Shown piece after piece: positions 1 to 8,264 of a stretch of 64,000 bases of DNA. A model generated the notes under the pieces. That model saw nothing but the letters and a program-made list of their open reading frames with translations. It ran no database searches and was not told the DNA's origin. Made by a program: the position numbers and the translations under genes. The first letter of the stretch is position 1. Each line of letters begins with the position of its first letter. Source of the stretch: Deefgea piscis (GTDB lineage: Bacteria; Pseudomonadota; Gammaproteobacteria; Burkholderiales; Chitinibacteraceae); the NCBI RefSeq assembly GCF_019665785.1, contig NZ_CP081149.1, positions 1,798,001 through 1,862,000 of the forward strand, written 5' to 3'.

Positions 1-243
1 GCCGTGATTGATCAGTTATTTGCTGAAGCCAAAACTGAAGGTTATCGCTTAAAAATTGATTTGCTTGAACAAACCATTACGACCTCTAGTGGCGAGGTGT
101 TTGCGTTTGATGTGACCGAGCATCGTAAGCATTGTTTGCTCAATGGTTTGGACGAAATTGGCCTGACCTTGGCCCATAGCGACAAAATTAAAGCGTTTGA
201 AGCCCAGCATGAAGCGGCGCAGCCGTGGCTGTTTGTTAAATAA
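1..243 (+). CDS. leuD: 3-isopropylmalate dehydratase small subunit, C-terminal part
   Basis: Isopropylmalate isomerase small subunit of leucine biosynthesis, which works with LeuC. Only the last 80 codons are in the window and the 5' end lies before base 1. The C-terminal signature is clear: FDVTEHRKHCLLNGLDEIG, then a stretch ending in AAQPWLF. The frame is open from base 1, so the GTG at position 4 is an internal codon and not the start. leuB, the next pathway enzyme, follows after an intervening nagB. Partial because of the window edge, not visibly broken. Confidence 0.93.
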   Translation, partial: AVIDQLFAEAKTEGYRLKIDLLEQTITTSSGEVFAFDVTEHRKHCLLNGLDEIGLTLAHSDKIKAFEAQHEAAQPWLFVK

Positions 244-313
244 ATATTGAGCGCTGGCACGCTAATAAAATGGCGCGCATCAACGTATGGCTAATGGATT
301 TTTGATGGTGGTG

Positions 314-348
314 TCGATATAAAATCGATCAGGTACGTGGCGAGCCAC
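314..348. promoter_or_regulatory. Two small inverted repeats upstream of nagB
   Basis: The 240-base gap between leuD and nagB holds TCGAT-ATAAA-ATCGA (314-328) and a perfect GTGGC-GA-GCCAC hairpin (337-348). The hairpin has no T-tract on either side, so it is not a good terminator. These could be an operator for a nagB regulator or an RNA hairpin. No regulator family can be named from the sequence, and the rest of the gap shows nothing I recognise. Confidence 0.3.
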
Positions 349-483
349 ATCATGATGAGTCAGTCGTAAACGCAATATTTAATTCGGACTTGTTGATCGG
401 TATTTATTTAGACTGAATCAATATTGTTATTCGAATTTTATCGTATCCTTTTAAAGTCAAAATTAATTTTGGAAAGAAAATCA

Positions 484-1215
484 ATGATCTTGCATAAATT
501 TAAAAATCAAAGCGACTTAGATCGTGCAGCAGCAGATCTAATTATTGCCATGGTGCGTGCAAAGCCAAATGCAGTATTGGGTATGGCAACAGGTGGTACG
601 CCTGTGGGTTTGTATCAAGAAATCGTTAAGACCTACCAAGCAGGATTGGTGAGTTTTGCGCAAGCCAAAACATTTAATTTGGATGAGTATGTTGGCTTGC
701 CAGTAACGCATCAAGAAAGCTACCGCAATTTCATGCAACGTAATTTGTTTGATCACATTGATATTCAAGTCGCGAACACGCATGTGCCAAATGGCAATGC
801 GGCTGATATTGATGCTGAATGCCGTCTGTATGACAAAATGATGTTCGAGCAAGGTCCGGTTGATCTGCAATTATTGGGTATTGGCGGTAATGGCCATATT
901 GGTTTTAATGAGCCAGATAGCCAATTGTCACGTGGTACTTATCAAGTCACATTAAAAGAAGAAACGCGTGAAGCCAATAAGCGTTTCTTTAATCATATCG
1001 ATGAAGTACCAACTCAAGCAGTAACGATGGGTATGGGCTCGATTATGCAAGCTAAAGTGATTTTGTTGGTCGTTAAAGGTCAAGAGAAGGCTGAGATCTT
1101 AGATCGCACACTCAATGGCCCTATCACCACGCAAGTGCCTGCGTCATTGTTGCAAACGCACCCACGCGTAATTGTAATGACCGATTGCGATGTGAACTAC
1201 AAAGTATCGTATTAA
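484..1215 (+). CDS. nagB: Glucosamine-6-phosphate deaminase, short form
   Basis: Converts glucosamine-6-phosphate to fructose-6-phosphate and ammonia, the last step of amino-sugar (chitin/GlcNAc) catabolism. Visible motifs are the phosphate loop MATGGTPVG, NLDEYVGL with the catalytic Asp, and GIGGNGHIGFNEP with the catalytic Asp/His/Glu region. I start at ATG 484, preceded by GGAAAG, instead of the longer open frame from 424. That gives 243 residues, close to the short monomeric NagB of Gram-positive bacteria and shorter than the 266-residue allosteric enzyme of E. coli, whose C-terminal extension is missing. It sits alone between leuD and leuB, with its own leader and a strong terminator. 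Confidence 0.92.
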   Translation: MILHKFKNQSDLDRAAADLIIAMVRAKPNAVLGMATGGTPVGLYQEIVKTYQAGLVSFAQAKTFNLDEYVGLPVTHQESYRNFMQRNLFDHIDIQVANTHVPNGNAADIDAECRLYDKMMFEQGPVDLQLLGIGGNGHIGFNEPDSQLSRGTYQVTLKEETREANKRFFNHIDEVPTQAVTMGMGSIMQAKVILLVVKGQEKAEILDRTLNGPITTQVPASLLQTHPRVIVMTDCDVNYKVSY

Positions 1216-1231
1216 TTGTTTCGAGTGAATT

Positions 1232-1257
1232 AAAAAGAGGGGCTAGCCCCTCTTTTT
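1232..1257 (+). terminator. Intrinsic terminator after nagB
   Basis: Perfect 12-bp inverted repeat, AAAAAGAGGGGC-TA-GCCCCTCTTTTT, ending in a T-run. It separates nagB from leuB. Confidence 0.93.
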
Positions 1258-1297
1258 CTACGTTTAAAAATTAAAAACAAAATACCGCGAGAACAGC

Positions 1298-2362
1298 ATG
1301 AAAGTATTGATCCTACCCGGCGATGGCATTGGTCCTGAAATCGTAGCGCAAGCTAAAAAAGTACTCACTGTTTTAAAAAATGATGGCTTAGATTTAGAGT
1401 TGCAAGAAGCGCCCCTTGGCGGCGCCGCTTATGATCAATACGGTTCACCTTATCCTGAGTTCACGCAAAAGTTAGCGCGTGAAGCAGATGCGATTTTGCT
1501 AGGCGCTGTTGGCGGCCCACAATACGACACACTCGATCGTCCATTGCGTCCTGAGCGCGGTTTACTCGCTATTCGTAAAGATTTGAATCTGTTTGCCAAT
1601 CTGCGCCCAGCCATTTTGTATCCAGAGCTCGCCAATGCGTCGACCTTAAAGCCTGAGGTCGTTTCAGGCTTAGATATTTTGATTGTGCGTGAATTGACTG
1701 GCGATATTTATTTCGGTCAGCCACGCGGTATTCGGGTGAATGAAGCGGGTGAGCGCGAAGGCTTTAACACCATGCTGTACGCCGAAAGCGAAATTCGCCG
1801 TATCGGCCACGTGGCTTTCCAAGCGGCGCAAAAACGCGGCAAGAAATTGTGCTCAGTGGATAAAGCCAATGTGCTGGAAACAACTGAATTCTGGAAAGAA
1901 ATCATGACCGATATGGCCAAAGAATATCCAGACGTTGAACTCAGCCATATGTTGGTGGACAACGCGGCGATGCAATTGGTTAAGGCGCCCAAGCAATTTG
2001 ACGTGATCGTTACCGGCAATATTTTTGGTGATATTTTATCGGATGAAGCGTCGATGTTAACCGGTTCGATTGGGATGTTGCCAAGCGCATCGCTCGATGC
2101 CAACAATAAAGGCTTGTACGAGCCAAGCCATGGCTCTGCGCCGGATATCGCTGGCAAAGACATCGCTAATCCATTAGCGACGATTTTGTCGGTGGCGATG
2201 ATGCTGCGTTATACGTTTAACAATGAAGCGGCGGCACAGCGTGTCGAAAATGCAGTGAAAAAGGTGCTGGCGCAAGGCCTGCGTACCAGCGATATTTTTG
2301 AGGCAGGTACTACACGCGTTGCTTGCTCAGCAATGGGTGATGCGGTGGTGGCCGCTTTGTAA
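1298..2362 (+). CDS. leuB: 3-isopropylmalate dehydrogenase
   Basis: Oxidative decarboxylation of 3-isopropylmalate in leucine biosynthesis, NAD-dependent and cytosolic. The 354-residue protein has the family start [11 protein letters not shown], the substrate-binding arginines in [13 protein letters not shown], and the C-terminal metal/cofactor signature [17 protein letters not shown] followed by [16 protein letters not shown]. Length is normal for proteobacterial LeuB. It is cut off from leuD by nagB and the nagB terminator, so it probably has its own promoter. A palindromic terminator follows. Confidence 0.97.
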   Translation: MKVLILPGDGIGPEIVAQAKKVLTVLKNDGLDLELQEAPLGGAAYDQYGSPYPEFTQKLAREADAILLGAVGGPQYDTLDRPLRPERGLLAIRKDLNLFANLRPAILYPELANASTLKPEVVSGLDILIVRELTGDIYFGQPRGIRVNEAGEREGFNTMLYAESEIRRIGHVAFQAAQKRGKKLCSVDKANVLETTEFWKEIMTDMAKEYPDVELSHMLVDNAAMQLVKAPKQFDVIVTGNIFGDILSDEASMLTGSIGMLPSASLDANNKGLYEPSHGSAPDIAGKDIANPLATILSVAMMLRYTFNNEAAAQRVENAVKKVLAQGLRTSDIFEAGTTRVACSAMGDAVVAAL

Positions 2363-2385
2363 TTTGTAATCATTTGTCGCTTAAT

Positions 2386-2420
2386 AAAAAGCCCCATCGC
2401 AAATTGCGATGGGGCTTTTT
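2386..2420. terminator. Bidirectional terminator, leuB / PhoH gene
   Basis: Perfect 15-bp stem with a 5-base loop, AAAAAGCCCCATCGC and GCGATGGGGCTTTTT. A- and T-runs on both sides let it serve the convergent leuB and PIN-PhoH genes. Confidence 0.93.
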
Positions 2421-2442
2421 ATTGCGGGTAAAACCAATCTAA

Positions 2443-3852
2443 TCAGAGCATCTCGGCGGCATAGTCGGCCAAGCGTGAGCGTTCGCCTCGGGTTAAGGTA
2501 ATGTGCCCTGAATGCCCCCAGCCTTTAAAGCGATCAACGACAAAAGTTAAGCCTGACGAGCCTTCGGTGAGATAAGGTGTATCGATTTGACTAATATTGC
2601 CCAGGCAAATCACTTTGGTGCCGGGGCCTGCGCGCGTGATCAGGGTCTTCATTTGTTTTGAAGTTAGATTTTGTGCCTCGTCGATGATGAGGAATTTTTT
2701 AAGGAATGTACGGCCACGCATAAAGTTAAGTGATTTCACTTTGATGCGCGAACGAATTAAATCGCGGGTTGCTGCGCGCCCCCAGTCGCCCGCTTCGGCG
2801 TCAGTTTGGTTGAGTACGTCAAGATTGTCTTCAAGCGCCCCCATCCACGGCATCATTTTTTCTTCTTCGGTGCCAGGTAAAAATCCAATGTCTTCACCGA
2901 CCGGGACTGTTACGCGGGTCATGATGATTTCGGTGTAGATTTTGGATTCAAGGGTTTGCGCCAAGCCCGCTGCCAGCGTGAGTAAGGTTTTCCCCGTGCC
3001 GGCCTGTCCGAGTAAAGATATAAAATCAATATCGGGGTTCATCAGCAGGTTCAGAGCGAAATTTTGTTCACGGTTACGGGCGGCAATCCCCCAGATGGCG
3101 TTTTTGCTGTGTCCATAATCTTTTAGGCTTTCGAGTACGGCGGTTTTGCCCTCGATGCTAATTACTCGCGCCTGCATCGGCGTTTCGCCAGATTGAAATA
3201 GCAGCTGATTGACATACAGGTCGACAACATCAGGGCCTTTGATTTTCCAGTAGCTGCGATTGCCTTCTTGCCAGCTTTGTAAATCTTTGCTGTTTCGTTC
3301 CCAAAACGGCTGATCTATTTCGCGCATGCCGTTGTAAAGTAGGTCGGTGTCTTCGAGTACTTTGTCGTTAAAGTAGTCTTCAGTTGCCAGACCTAAGGTA
3401 CGGGCTTTGATGCGCATATTGATGTCTTTGGACACCAAGATGACTTGTCGATTGGGGTACATCTGCTGCAGATGGTGCACGACGCCTAATATTTGATTGT
3501 CGGCTTTGCCCATAGGCAATTGAGCTGGCAAAACGCTGGTAATGGCTTCGGTTTGTAAAAATAAGCGGCCCGTGGCTTGTTCTTTGCTGGTGGCTGACAA
3601 TGAAACACCGTCGTGCAAATTGTGCTCCATACCGGCGACGAGTTCTTCCATAAAGCGACTGGCTTGCCTAGCGTTTCGGGCGACTTCGGTTAAGCCTTTC
3701 TTGTTGGAGTCTAGCTCTTCAAGCGTCATCATCGGAACAAACACATCGTGCTCTTGAAAACGGAAAATCGAGGTAGGGTCATGCATCAACACATTGGTAT
3801 CCAGTACAAAGAGCTTGCGGTCACTGGGGGCTTTACGTTTACGGGCGGCCAT
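2443..3852 (-). CDS. PIN-PhoH family ribonuclease/ATPase (PhoH2-like)
   Basis: A 469-residue fusion of an N-terminal PIN-type RNase domain (about 13-150; FVLDTNVLMHDP with the metal-binding Asp) and a C-terminal PhoH ATPase domain. The ATPase has Walker A GQAGTGKT at 282-289 and Walker B FLIIDEAQN at about 388-395. This architecture is known as PhoH2 and in actinobacterial relatives has RNA helicase and RNase activity. It is not the short phoH that pairs with ybeY, and no antitoxin-like partner sits next to it. It runs on the minus strand downstream of bcp, with the bcp terminator between them. Confidence 0.9.
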   Translation of the reverse strand: MAARKRKAPSDRKLFVLDTNVLMHDPTSIFRFQEHDVFVPMMTLEELDSNKKGLTEVARNARQASRFMEELVAGMEHNLHDGVSLSATSKEQATGRLFLQTEAITSVLPAQLPMGKADNQILGVVHHLQQMYPNRQVILVSKDINMRIKARTLGLATEDYFNDKVLEDTDLLYNGMREIDQPFWERNSKDLQSWQEGNRSYWKIKGPDVVDLYVNQLLFQSGETPMQARVISIEGKTAVLESLKDYGHSKNAIWGIAARNREQNFALNLLMNPDIDFISLLGQAGTGKTLLTLAAGLAQTLESKIYTEIIMTRVTVPVGEDIGFLPGTEEEKMMPWMGALEDNLDVLNQTDAEAGDWGRAATRDLIRSRIKVKSLNFMRGRTFLKKFLIIDEAQNLTSKQMKTLITRAGPGTKVICLGNISQIDTPYLTEGSSGLTFVVDRFKGWGHSGHITLTRGERSRLADYAAEML

Positions 3853-3926
3853 GATGCACTCCTGATCGTGTGAAACTGATTTTTAGGATAAGTGTTGAAG
3901 AGAGTTTGGTCTTGCGAAGTAGGTTG

Positions 3927-3950
3927 AAAAAAAGCGGCCATATGGCCGCT
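3927..3950 (-). terminator. Terminator after bcp (minus strand)
   Basis: 18-bp palindrome AGCGGCCATATGGCCGCT at 3933-3950. It is followed on the minus strand by a run of seven T (A-run 3927-3933 on the plus strand). Confidence 0.85.
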
Positions 3951-3957
3951 GCTGGTA

Positions 3958-4419
3958 TTACGGGTTGGGCAAGCTTTGCACAAAAGCCAAAACTTGCGCG
4001 GCATGATTGGGAACTTTAACGCCACGCCATTCTTGAATAATGATGCCGTTTTGAATCACAAACGTGCTGCGTTCGATGCCACGCACTTGCTTGCCATACA
4101 TGTTTTTGAGTTTCATCACGCCAAATGCCTCGCAAGCGATTTCATCGGGGTCAGAAATGAGCTCAAAAGGCAGGGCTAATTTAGCTTTGAAGTTTTCGTG
4201 GCTTTTTAGGCTGTCACGACTTAGACCAAAAATAGCGCAATTGGCAGCTAAAAATTGTGGGTATAGATCTCGAAAATCGCTGGTTTCGGTGGTGCAGCCG
4301 GGAGTGCTATCTTTGGGGTAGAAATACAATACGAAGCGCTGATTGCTTAGATTTGCAGTATCAAATACAACATTGCCAGTGCCCGAAAGTGCGAGGGTTG
4401 GGCAAGGGGTTAAACTCAT
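3958..4419 (-). CDS. bcp: Thioredoxin-dependent peroxiredoxin, Bcp/PrxQ type
   Basis: Cytosolic peroxiredoxin that reduces H2O2 and organic peroxides. The 153-residue protein has the active site YFYPKDSTPGCTTE with the peroxidatic Cys42, and RSTFVI near the C-terminus. In the common PrxQ type a resolving Cys lies five residues after the peroxidatic one; here that position is Ser47. The other Cys residues (6, 61, 96) do not match the usual alternative site about 35 residues downstream. The protein may work as a 1-Cys enzyme or use a different partner. It is followed by a strong minus-strand terminator. Confidence 0.93.
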   Translation of the reverse strand: MSLTPCPTLALSGTGNVVFDTANLSNQRFVLYFYPKDSTPGCTTETSDFRDLYPQFLAANCAIFGLSRDSLKSHENFKAKLALPFELISDPDEIACEAFGVMKLKNMYGKQVRGIERSTFVIQNGIIIQEWRGVKVPNHAAQVLAFVQSLPNP

Positions 4420-4554
4420 GAATTACTCCGCAGGGTTGATGAATGATGCTTACTTTATTGTCGGCAATCTGAGGTGTTAGAGCAAGGTTTGCGAGTGTAA
4501 AATACAAAAAATGCCGAAGGAGCGCAATTAAGTCGCATTGTTGAGCAGAAGCCC

Positions 4555-4583
4555 TTAGCGACGCCCCTTAATACCGTTACAAT
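4555..4583 (+). promoter_or_regulatory. Possible sigma70 promoter of dcd
   Basis: TTAGCG and TACAAT separated by 17 bases, about 70 bases before dcd. The -10 is good and the -35 weak. Just downstream are a direct repeat ATGGTCA (4584 and 4594) and a 10-bp palindrome ACAGCGCTGT (4611-4620) of unknown role. Confidence 0.4.
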
Positions 4584-4654
4584 ATGGTCAATGATGGTCA
4601 CATCTCAATGACAGCGCTGTGACAAACCTGCACCAATTACAATGAGTACACACT

Positions 4655-5230
4655 ATGAGCATTAAGTCGGATAAATGGATACGCAAAATGGCACAAGAAC
4701 ACGGCATGATTGAGCCGTTTGTTCCGGGTCAGGTCAAAGAAGTGAACGGTGAACGTATTGTATCGTACGGCACTTCAAGCTATGGCTACGATATTCGCTG
4801 TGCGGATGAGTTTAAAGTGTTTACCAATATCAATTCGACGATTGTTGATCCAAAGAATTTTGATGAAGGTAGTTTTGTCGATGTGTCAGGCAAGGGCTAT
4901 TGCATTATTCCGCCAAACTCATTTGCGCTGGCGCGGACCGTGGAATATTTCCGTATTCCGCGCAATGCACTGACTATTTGTTTGGGTAAATCCACCTATG
5001 CGCGTTGCGGCATTATTGTGAATGTGACGCCGTTTGAGCCGGAGTGGGAAGGCTATGTGACTTTAGAATTCTCAAACACCACGCCGTTGCCTGCCAAGAT
5101 TTACGCGAATGAAGGTGTAGCGCAAGTGCTGTTCTTTGAAGCGGATGCGGATGATGTTTGCGAAACCAGCTATGGTGATCGTCAAGGTAAGTATCAAGGG
5201 CAAGTTGGTGTGACGTTGCCAAGAACTTGA
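4655..5230 (+). CDS. dcd: dCTP deaminase
   Basis: Deaminates dCTP to dUTP, feeding dTMP synthesis through dUTPase. At 191 residues it has typical length for the monofunctional trimeric enzyme. Signatures are [23 protein letters not shown] (the active-site region), [13 protein letters not shown] with the catalytic Glu, and a C-terminal nucleotide-closing tail ending [11 protein letters not shown]. Single gene with a candidate promoter upstream and a TTCG-loop terminator downstream. Confidence 0.97.
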   Translation: MSIKSDKWIRKMAQEHGMIEPFVPGQVKEVNGERIVSYGTSSYGYDIRCADEFKVFTNINSTIVDPKNFDEGSFVDVSGKGYCIIPPNSFALARTVEYFRIPRNALTICLGKSTYARCGIIVNVTPFEPEWEGYVTLEFSNTTPLPAKIYANEGVAQVLFFEADADDVCETSYGDRQGKYQGQVGVTLPRT

Positions 5231-5252
5231 TTTGAGCTAAATCGTATTTAAG

Positions 5253-5281
5253 CAGGCCTCTTCGGAGGCCTGTTTGCTTTT
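5253..5281 (+). terminator. Terminator after dcd
   Basis: CAGGCCTC-TTCG-GAGGCCTG, an 8-bp GC-rich stem with a stable TTCG tetraloop, followed by TTTGCTTTT. Confidence 0.88.
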
Positions 5282-5289
5282 GTCTGGGA

Positions 5290-5326
5290 TATAATACATA
5301 ATATTATTATATAAATTTGTATTATA
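5290..5326 (+). promoter_or_regulatory. Inverted repeat, candidate operator of the AhpD-like gene
   Basis: Perfect 9-bp arms TATAATACA (5290-5298) and TGTATTATA (5318-5326) flank a 19-base AT-rich spacer that itself contains the palindrome ATAATATTAT (5298-5307). It lies 14 bases before the ATG and overlaps -10-like sequences, so a dimeric repressor or activator could act here. No regulator gene adjoins it. Confidence 0.5.
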
Positions 5327-5339
5327 AAAGGATGTAGAG

Positions 5340-5696
5340 ATGACAGAAAATTACCGTGATTTAGTGCAAAGCATCAGTGGTAAATTGCGCCAGTTTGCCA
5401 AAGAGATTCCCGAAACTCAGCAAGGCTTTATGCAGACCGCAAAGGCGACACATACTGAGGGTGCTTTAAGTAAAAAGCACAAAGAATTAATGGCGATGAG
5501 TATTGCCATTGCGGCGCGTTGTCAAGGCTGTTTGGGCTTTCATGCTCAAGCTTGCGTCAAGCTCGGGGTGACGCGTGCGGAATTTATGGAAATGCTGCAA
5601 GTGGCGATTTATATGGGCGGTGGCCCTAGCGTGATGACGGGGGCCGAAGCTTTAATCGCTTTTGAAGAGTATGGCGGTGAAAAAGCCGCTGAATAA
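5340..5696 (+). CDS. AhpD-like carboxymuconolactone decarboxylase-family protein
   Basis: A 118-residue, single-domain helical protein of the CMD/AhpD superfamily. The redox motif CQGC followed by FHAQACVKLGV matches the CxxC-xxxH arrangement of AhpD-type disulfide reductases or peroxidases. No lipoyl-partner genes are nearby, so its electron donor is unknown. A good ribosome-binding site, AAAGGATG, precedes the start. Its promoter region carries a perfect 9-bp inverted repeat, so expression is probably controlled, perhaps by oxidative or electrophile stress (inference). A bidirectional terminator follows. Confidence 0.85.
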   Translation: MTENYRDLVQSISGKLRQFAKEIPETQQGFMQTAKATHTEGALSKKHKELMAMSIAIAARCQGCLGFHAQACVKLGVTRAEFMEMLQVAIYMGGGPSVMTGAEALIAFEEYGGEKAAE

Positions 5697-5740
5697 GGCT
5701 TGCAGAGCAATACGTAGTTGGTTTTGATGGCTTAGTTTAT

Positions 5741-5782
5741 AAAAAACACGACCCATATTGGATGATGGTGTCGTGTTTTTTT
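5741..5782. terminator. Bidirectional terminator, AhpD-like / trmJ
   Basis: Perfect 12-bp arms AAAAAACACGAC (5741-5752) and GTCGTGTTTTTT (5770-5781) with A/T runs on both sides, between convergent genes. Confidence 0.87.
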
Positions 5783-5798
5783 ATTTGTCCGGATTGGC

Positions 5799-6575
5799 TT
5801 AGTCTTTTTTTCCAGTTTTAAATTCACTCGCGGCGCGCAAAATGCCGCGCATAATGTCGAGTTCTTCGCGCTCCATTTGGGCTCGCACAAATAAGCGGCG
5901 TAAACGCGGCATTAAGCGTTTTGGCGCATTGGGTTTCAAAAAGCCAATCGTGAGTAATACTTCTTCGAAATGCTCAAAAAACAGCTCAACTGCTTGGTGT
6001 GGGGCGCGTTCTCGATTTTCTTCTAGGTAACGAATGTCGTCGTAGCCTTCATCAAAACAGGCTGTGCGCAATTCGTACGCCAAGATTTGCACCGCCTGCG
6101 ATAGATTCAAGCTGGAATAATCGGGATTAGTTGGAATGGTTACGCGGCGATTGCATTGCTCAAGTTCTGCAATGGTTAAGCCGCTGGTTTCTGCGCCAAA
6201 GACCAGGGCTACTGAAGCGCCGGTTCTGGCTGCTTGGACTAATTCAGGCGTGATTTGGCGCGGAGTTTGTAGCGGTTGCGATAGTTCTCGACGGCGGGCG
6301 GTCATTGCCACTTGTAAAGTTGTGCCTTCTAGCGCTTCGGTCATCGAAGAGACTACTTTAGCGTTAGCCAAAATGTCGCGTGCACTTGAGGCAAGGGCGT
6401 CGGCCACTTCAGATGGGAACTCTTTGGGGTTAATTAAATAGAGTTGGGTTAAGCCCATGGTTTTCATGGCGCGGGCCGTTGAGCCAATATTTCCGGGGTG
6501 GCTCGTGTGTGATAAAACAACACGAATGTTGGATAAGCAAGCGGTTTCATTCATTTGATTTGATTCTTTATTCAT
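5799..6575 (-). CDS. trmJ: tRNA (cytidine/uridine-2'-O-)-methyltransferase TrmJ
   Basis: SPOUT-class enzyme that 2'-O-methylates nucleotide 32 in the anticodon loop of tRNAs. The N-terminal signature IRVVLSHTSHPGNIGSTARAM, the knot region VFGAETSGL and IPTNPDYSSLNLSQAVQ are all present. At 258 residues it has normal length. The start may instead be the internal ATG at 6554, as neither has a clear Shine-Dalgarno. It is divergent from suhB, an arrangement common in gamma- and betaproteobacteria, and the 77-base gap must hold both promoters. Confidence 0.95.
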   Translation of the reverse strand: MNKESNQMNETACLSNIRVVLSHTSHPGNIGSTARAMKTMGLTQLYLINPKEFPSEVADALASSARDILANAKVVSSMTEALEGTTLQVAMTARRRELSQPLQTPRQITPELVQAARTGASVALVFGAETSGLTIAELEQCNRRVTIPTNPDYSSLNLSQAVQILAYELRTACFDEGYDDIRYLEENRERAPHQAVELFFEHFEEVLLTIGFLKPNAPKRLMPRLRRLFVRAQMEREELDIMRGILRAASEFKTGKKD

Positions 6576-6652
6576 AATCGGGTTTATACTTTTGCGTGAG
6601 ACGGGTAGAATGCGTCCTTAATATATCTGATCTTTTTTAATAGTGAGAAGTC

Positions 6653-7435
6653 ATGCATCCAATGCTGAACACTGCGGTGCGCGCTGCGCGTCGCGCCGCC
6701 ACCGTTATTCAACGTGCGTCGAATAATTTAGACTTAATTACCCCAGAAAAAAAAGGTCATAATGATTTTGTTTCTGAGGTTGATCGTGCAGCAGAACAAG
6801 CCATTATCGACACTATTTTAGAGGCGTACCCAAATCACGCGATTCTAGCAGAGGAGTCGGGTAGCCGCGGTAACTCTGAATACGTTTGGATTATCGATCC
6901 ACTTGATGGTACTACAAATTTCTTGCATGGCTTCCCACAATACGCCATTTCTATCGCGCTTGAGCATAAAGGCGTGATCACACAAGCTGTTGTTTACGAT
7001 CCAAACCGCAACGATTTGTTTACTGCGACTCGTGGCGTTGGTGCATTTTTGAATGATCGTCGTATCCGTGTTTCTAAAGTGCGTGAATTGTCAGACGCAT
7101 TGGTTGGGACAGGCTTTCCGTATACCAAGTTCAATAATTTAGAAAACTACCTGAATATTTTCCGCGATATGGCGCAAAAAGCCGCTGGCGTACGTCGTCC
7201 GGGCGCTGCTGCCTTGGATTTGGCTTATGTGGCTTGTGGTCGTTTTGATGGCTTCTTTGAGTTTGACTTGAAGTTGGTTGATATCGCTGCGGGTACTTTG
7301 TTGGTACAAGAGGCAGGTGGTTTGGTGACCGATCTCAACGGCGAAGAAAAATTCTTGGTTTCTGGTGACGTACTTTGCGGTACACCACGCGTATTTGGCC
7401 AAATGTTATCGCTGATTCGCGGTCATTTGAAGTAA
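6653..7435 (+). CDS. suhB: Inositol-1-monophosphatase family protein SuhB
   Basis: Mg-dependent phosphatase fold. In E. coli SuhB also binds NusA and assists rRNA antitermination. The 260-residue protein shows the metal-binding motifs [23 protein letters not shown] and, near the C-terminus, [19 protein letters not shown]. The conserved [20 protein letters not shown] region is intact. It is divergent from trmJ and followed by a 13-bp terminator. nusA itself is about 4 kb downstream but in a separate operon. Confidence 0.95.
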   Translation: MHPMLNTAVRAARRAATVIQRASNNLDLITPEKKGHNDFVSEVDRAAEQAIIDTILEAYPNHAILAEESGSRGNSEYVWIIDPLDGTTNFLHGFPQYAISIALEHKGVITQAVVYDPNRNDLFTATRGVGAFLNDRRIRVSKVRELSDALVGTGFPYTKFNNLENYLNIFRDMAQKAAGVRRPGAAALDLAYVACGRFDGFFEFDLKLVDIAAGTLLVQEAGGLVTDLNGEEKFLVSGDVLCGTPRVFGQMLSLIRGHLK

Positions 7436-7490
7436 GCCTGATGCGGTAAAGGTTTTTGCTTTTAAGGCTTGCTTTGCCAATGCCAAATTT

Positions 7491-7520
7491 AAAACGGGTT
7501 CTCTATGGAGGACCCGTTTT
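7491..7520 (+). terminator. Terminator after suhB
   Basis: 13-bp stem with one G-T wobble, AAAACGGGTTCTC / GAGGACCCGTTTT, and a 4-base loop. Confidence 0.8.
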
Positions 7521-7623
7521 GCTATGTGGCGCTGGGCTCGCGCTGAAAGGGCCTATAAAAGTCGATGCGGATGATTTTCTGCGTGGATAATGAATGCATT
7601 GACGGTTTCATTTGGGTGTAAAA

Positions 7624-7809
7624 ATGAAAAATATCATCTTATGGTGTGGCGTGCTTTTGTTGGTGGCTTGTGGGCCGAGTCGGCCCGCGCCAAGCGTGAC
7701 GATTGCTGAGCCACAGCGTGAGGCTTTGCAGAAAACGCACGCTGTAGCCAGTATGGTTGAGCAACAAGCGGGGGAGCAACTCAATAAAATTGAGGTAGAA
7801 ACCAAGTAG
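7624..7809 (+). CDS. Small predicted lipoprotein
   Basis: A 61-residue protein starting MKNIILWCGVLLLVACG. The hydrophobic segment and lipobox LVAC predict cleavage before the Cys and lipid attachment. The mature part is short (about 45 residues), Pro-rich at first and then charged and helical. I chose ATG 7624 over the open frame at 7612 because it puts the basic residue directly before the hydrophobic core. It has no recognised family and stands alone between suhB and a convergent gene. Real but of unknown function. Confidence 0.65.
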   Translation: MKNIILWCGVLLLVACGPSRPAPSVTIAEPQREALQKTHAVASMVEQQAGEQLNKIEVETK

Positions 7810-7864
7810 TTGTATGGGTATATGAATCTATATCATATTGATTGCGGCTTTTGATTATATACCT

Positions 7865-8209
7865 TTATAAAAGTAAGCTGCTATAGGTTTCAGGTTTAAA
7901 GCCAACGATGATTTTTCCGTTGTAATCGAGTACCGGTCGCTTGATGACGGATGGGCTGGCTAGCATCAAGGCGGTGGCGCTGGCGGCGTCAATCACGCTC
8001 GCTTTGCTGGCTTCGTCGAGTTTTCGCCAAGTGGTGCCTTGGCGATTGACTAAGACTTCCCAGCCACAATTGGCAACCCAATATTCAATGAGGGCAGGGC
8101 TTAAAACGTTTTTTTTAAAGTCATGCCATTCGTAGTCAAAGTTATGTTCAGTTAGCCAAACACGCGCTTTTTTTACGGTGTCGCAGTTAGGGATTCCGTA
8201 GAGTTTCAT
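7865..8209 (-). CDS. YffB/Spx-type ArsC-family protein
   Basis: A thioredoxin-fold protein of the arsenate reductase/Spx superfamily, YffB subgroup. It begins MKLYGIPNCDTVKKARVWL and contains DFKKN, RQGTTWRKL and IKRPVLDYNGKIIVGF. It has the single N-terminal Cys and not the CxxC of Spx. I start at ATG 8209 (114 residues, family-typical); an ATG at 8221 would add four residues. True arsenate reductase activity is unlikely, and the YffB branch is linked to glutathione-dependent reduction. It lies just downstream of pilU on the same strand, after a terminator. Confidence 0.85.
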   Translation of the reverse strand: MKLYGIPNCDTVKKARVWLTEHNFDYEWHDFKKNVLSPALIEYWVANCGWEVLVNRQGTTWRKLDEASKASVIDAASATALMLASPSVIKRPVLDYNGKIIVGFKPETYSSLLL

Positions 8210-8223
8210 GATTTTTTCCATAG

Positions 8224-8244
8224 AAAAAGGCCGCCGCAGCGGCC
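8224..8244 (-). terminator. Terminator after pilU (minus strand)
   Basis: GGCCGC-CGCA-GCGGCC stem-loop at 8229-8244, followed on the minus strand by five T (A-run 8224-8228). Confidence 0.8.
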
Positions 8245-8264
8245 TAGTTGTTGAGGTGGTGCGC

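Noticed and set aside
2443..3852. PIN-domain toxin of a toxin-antitoxin pair
   Set aside because: The PIN domain is fused to a PhoH ATPase and no antitoxin-sized gene adjoins it; the fusion is a housekeeping family.
7865..8209. Arsenate reductase
   Set aside because: The sequence fits the YffB branch of the ArsC/Spx superfamily, and there are no arsenic-resistance neighbours.
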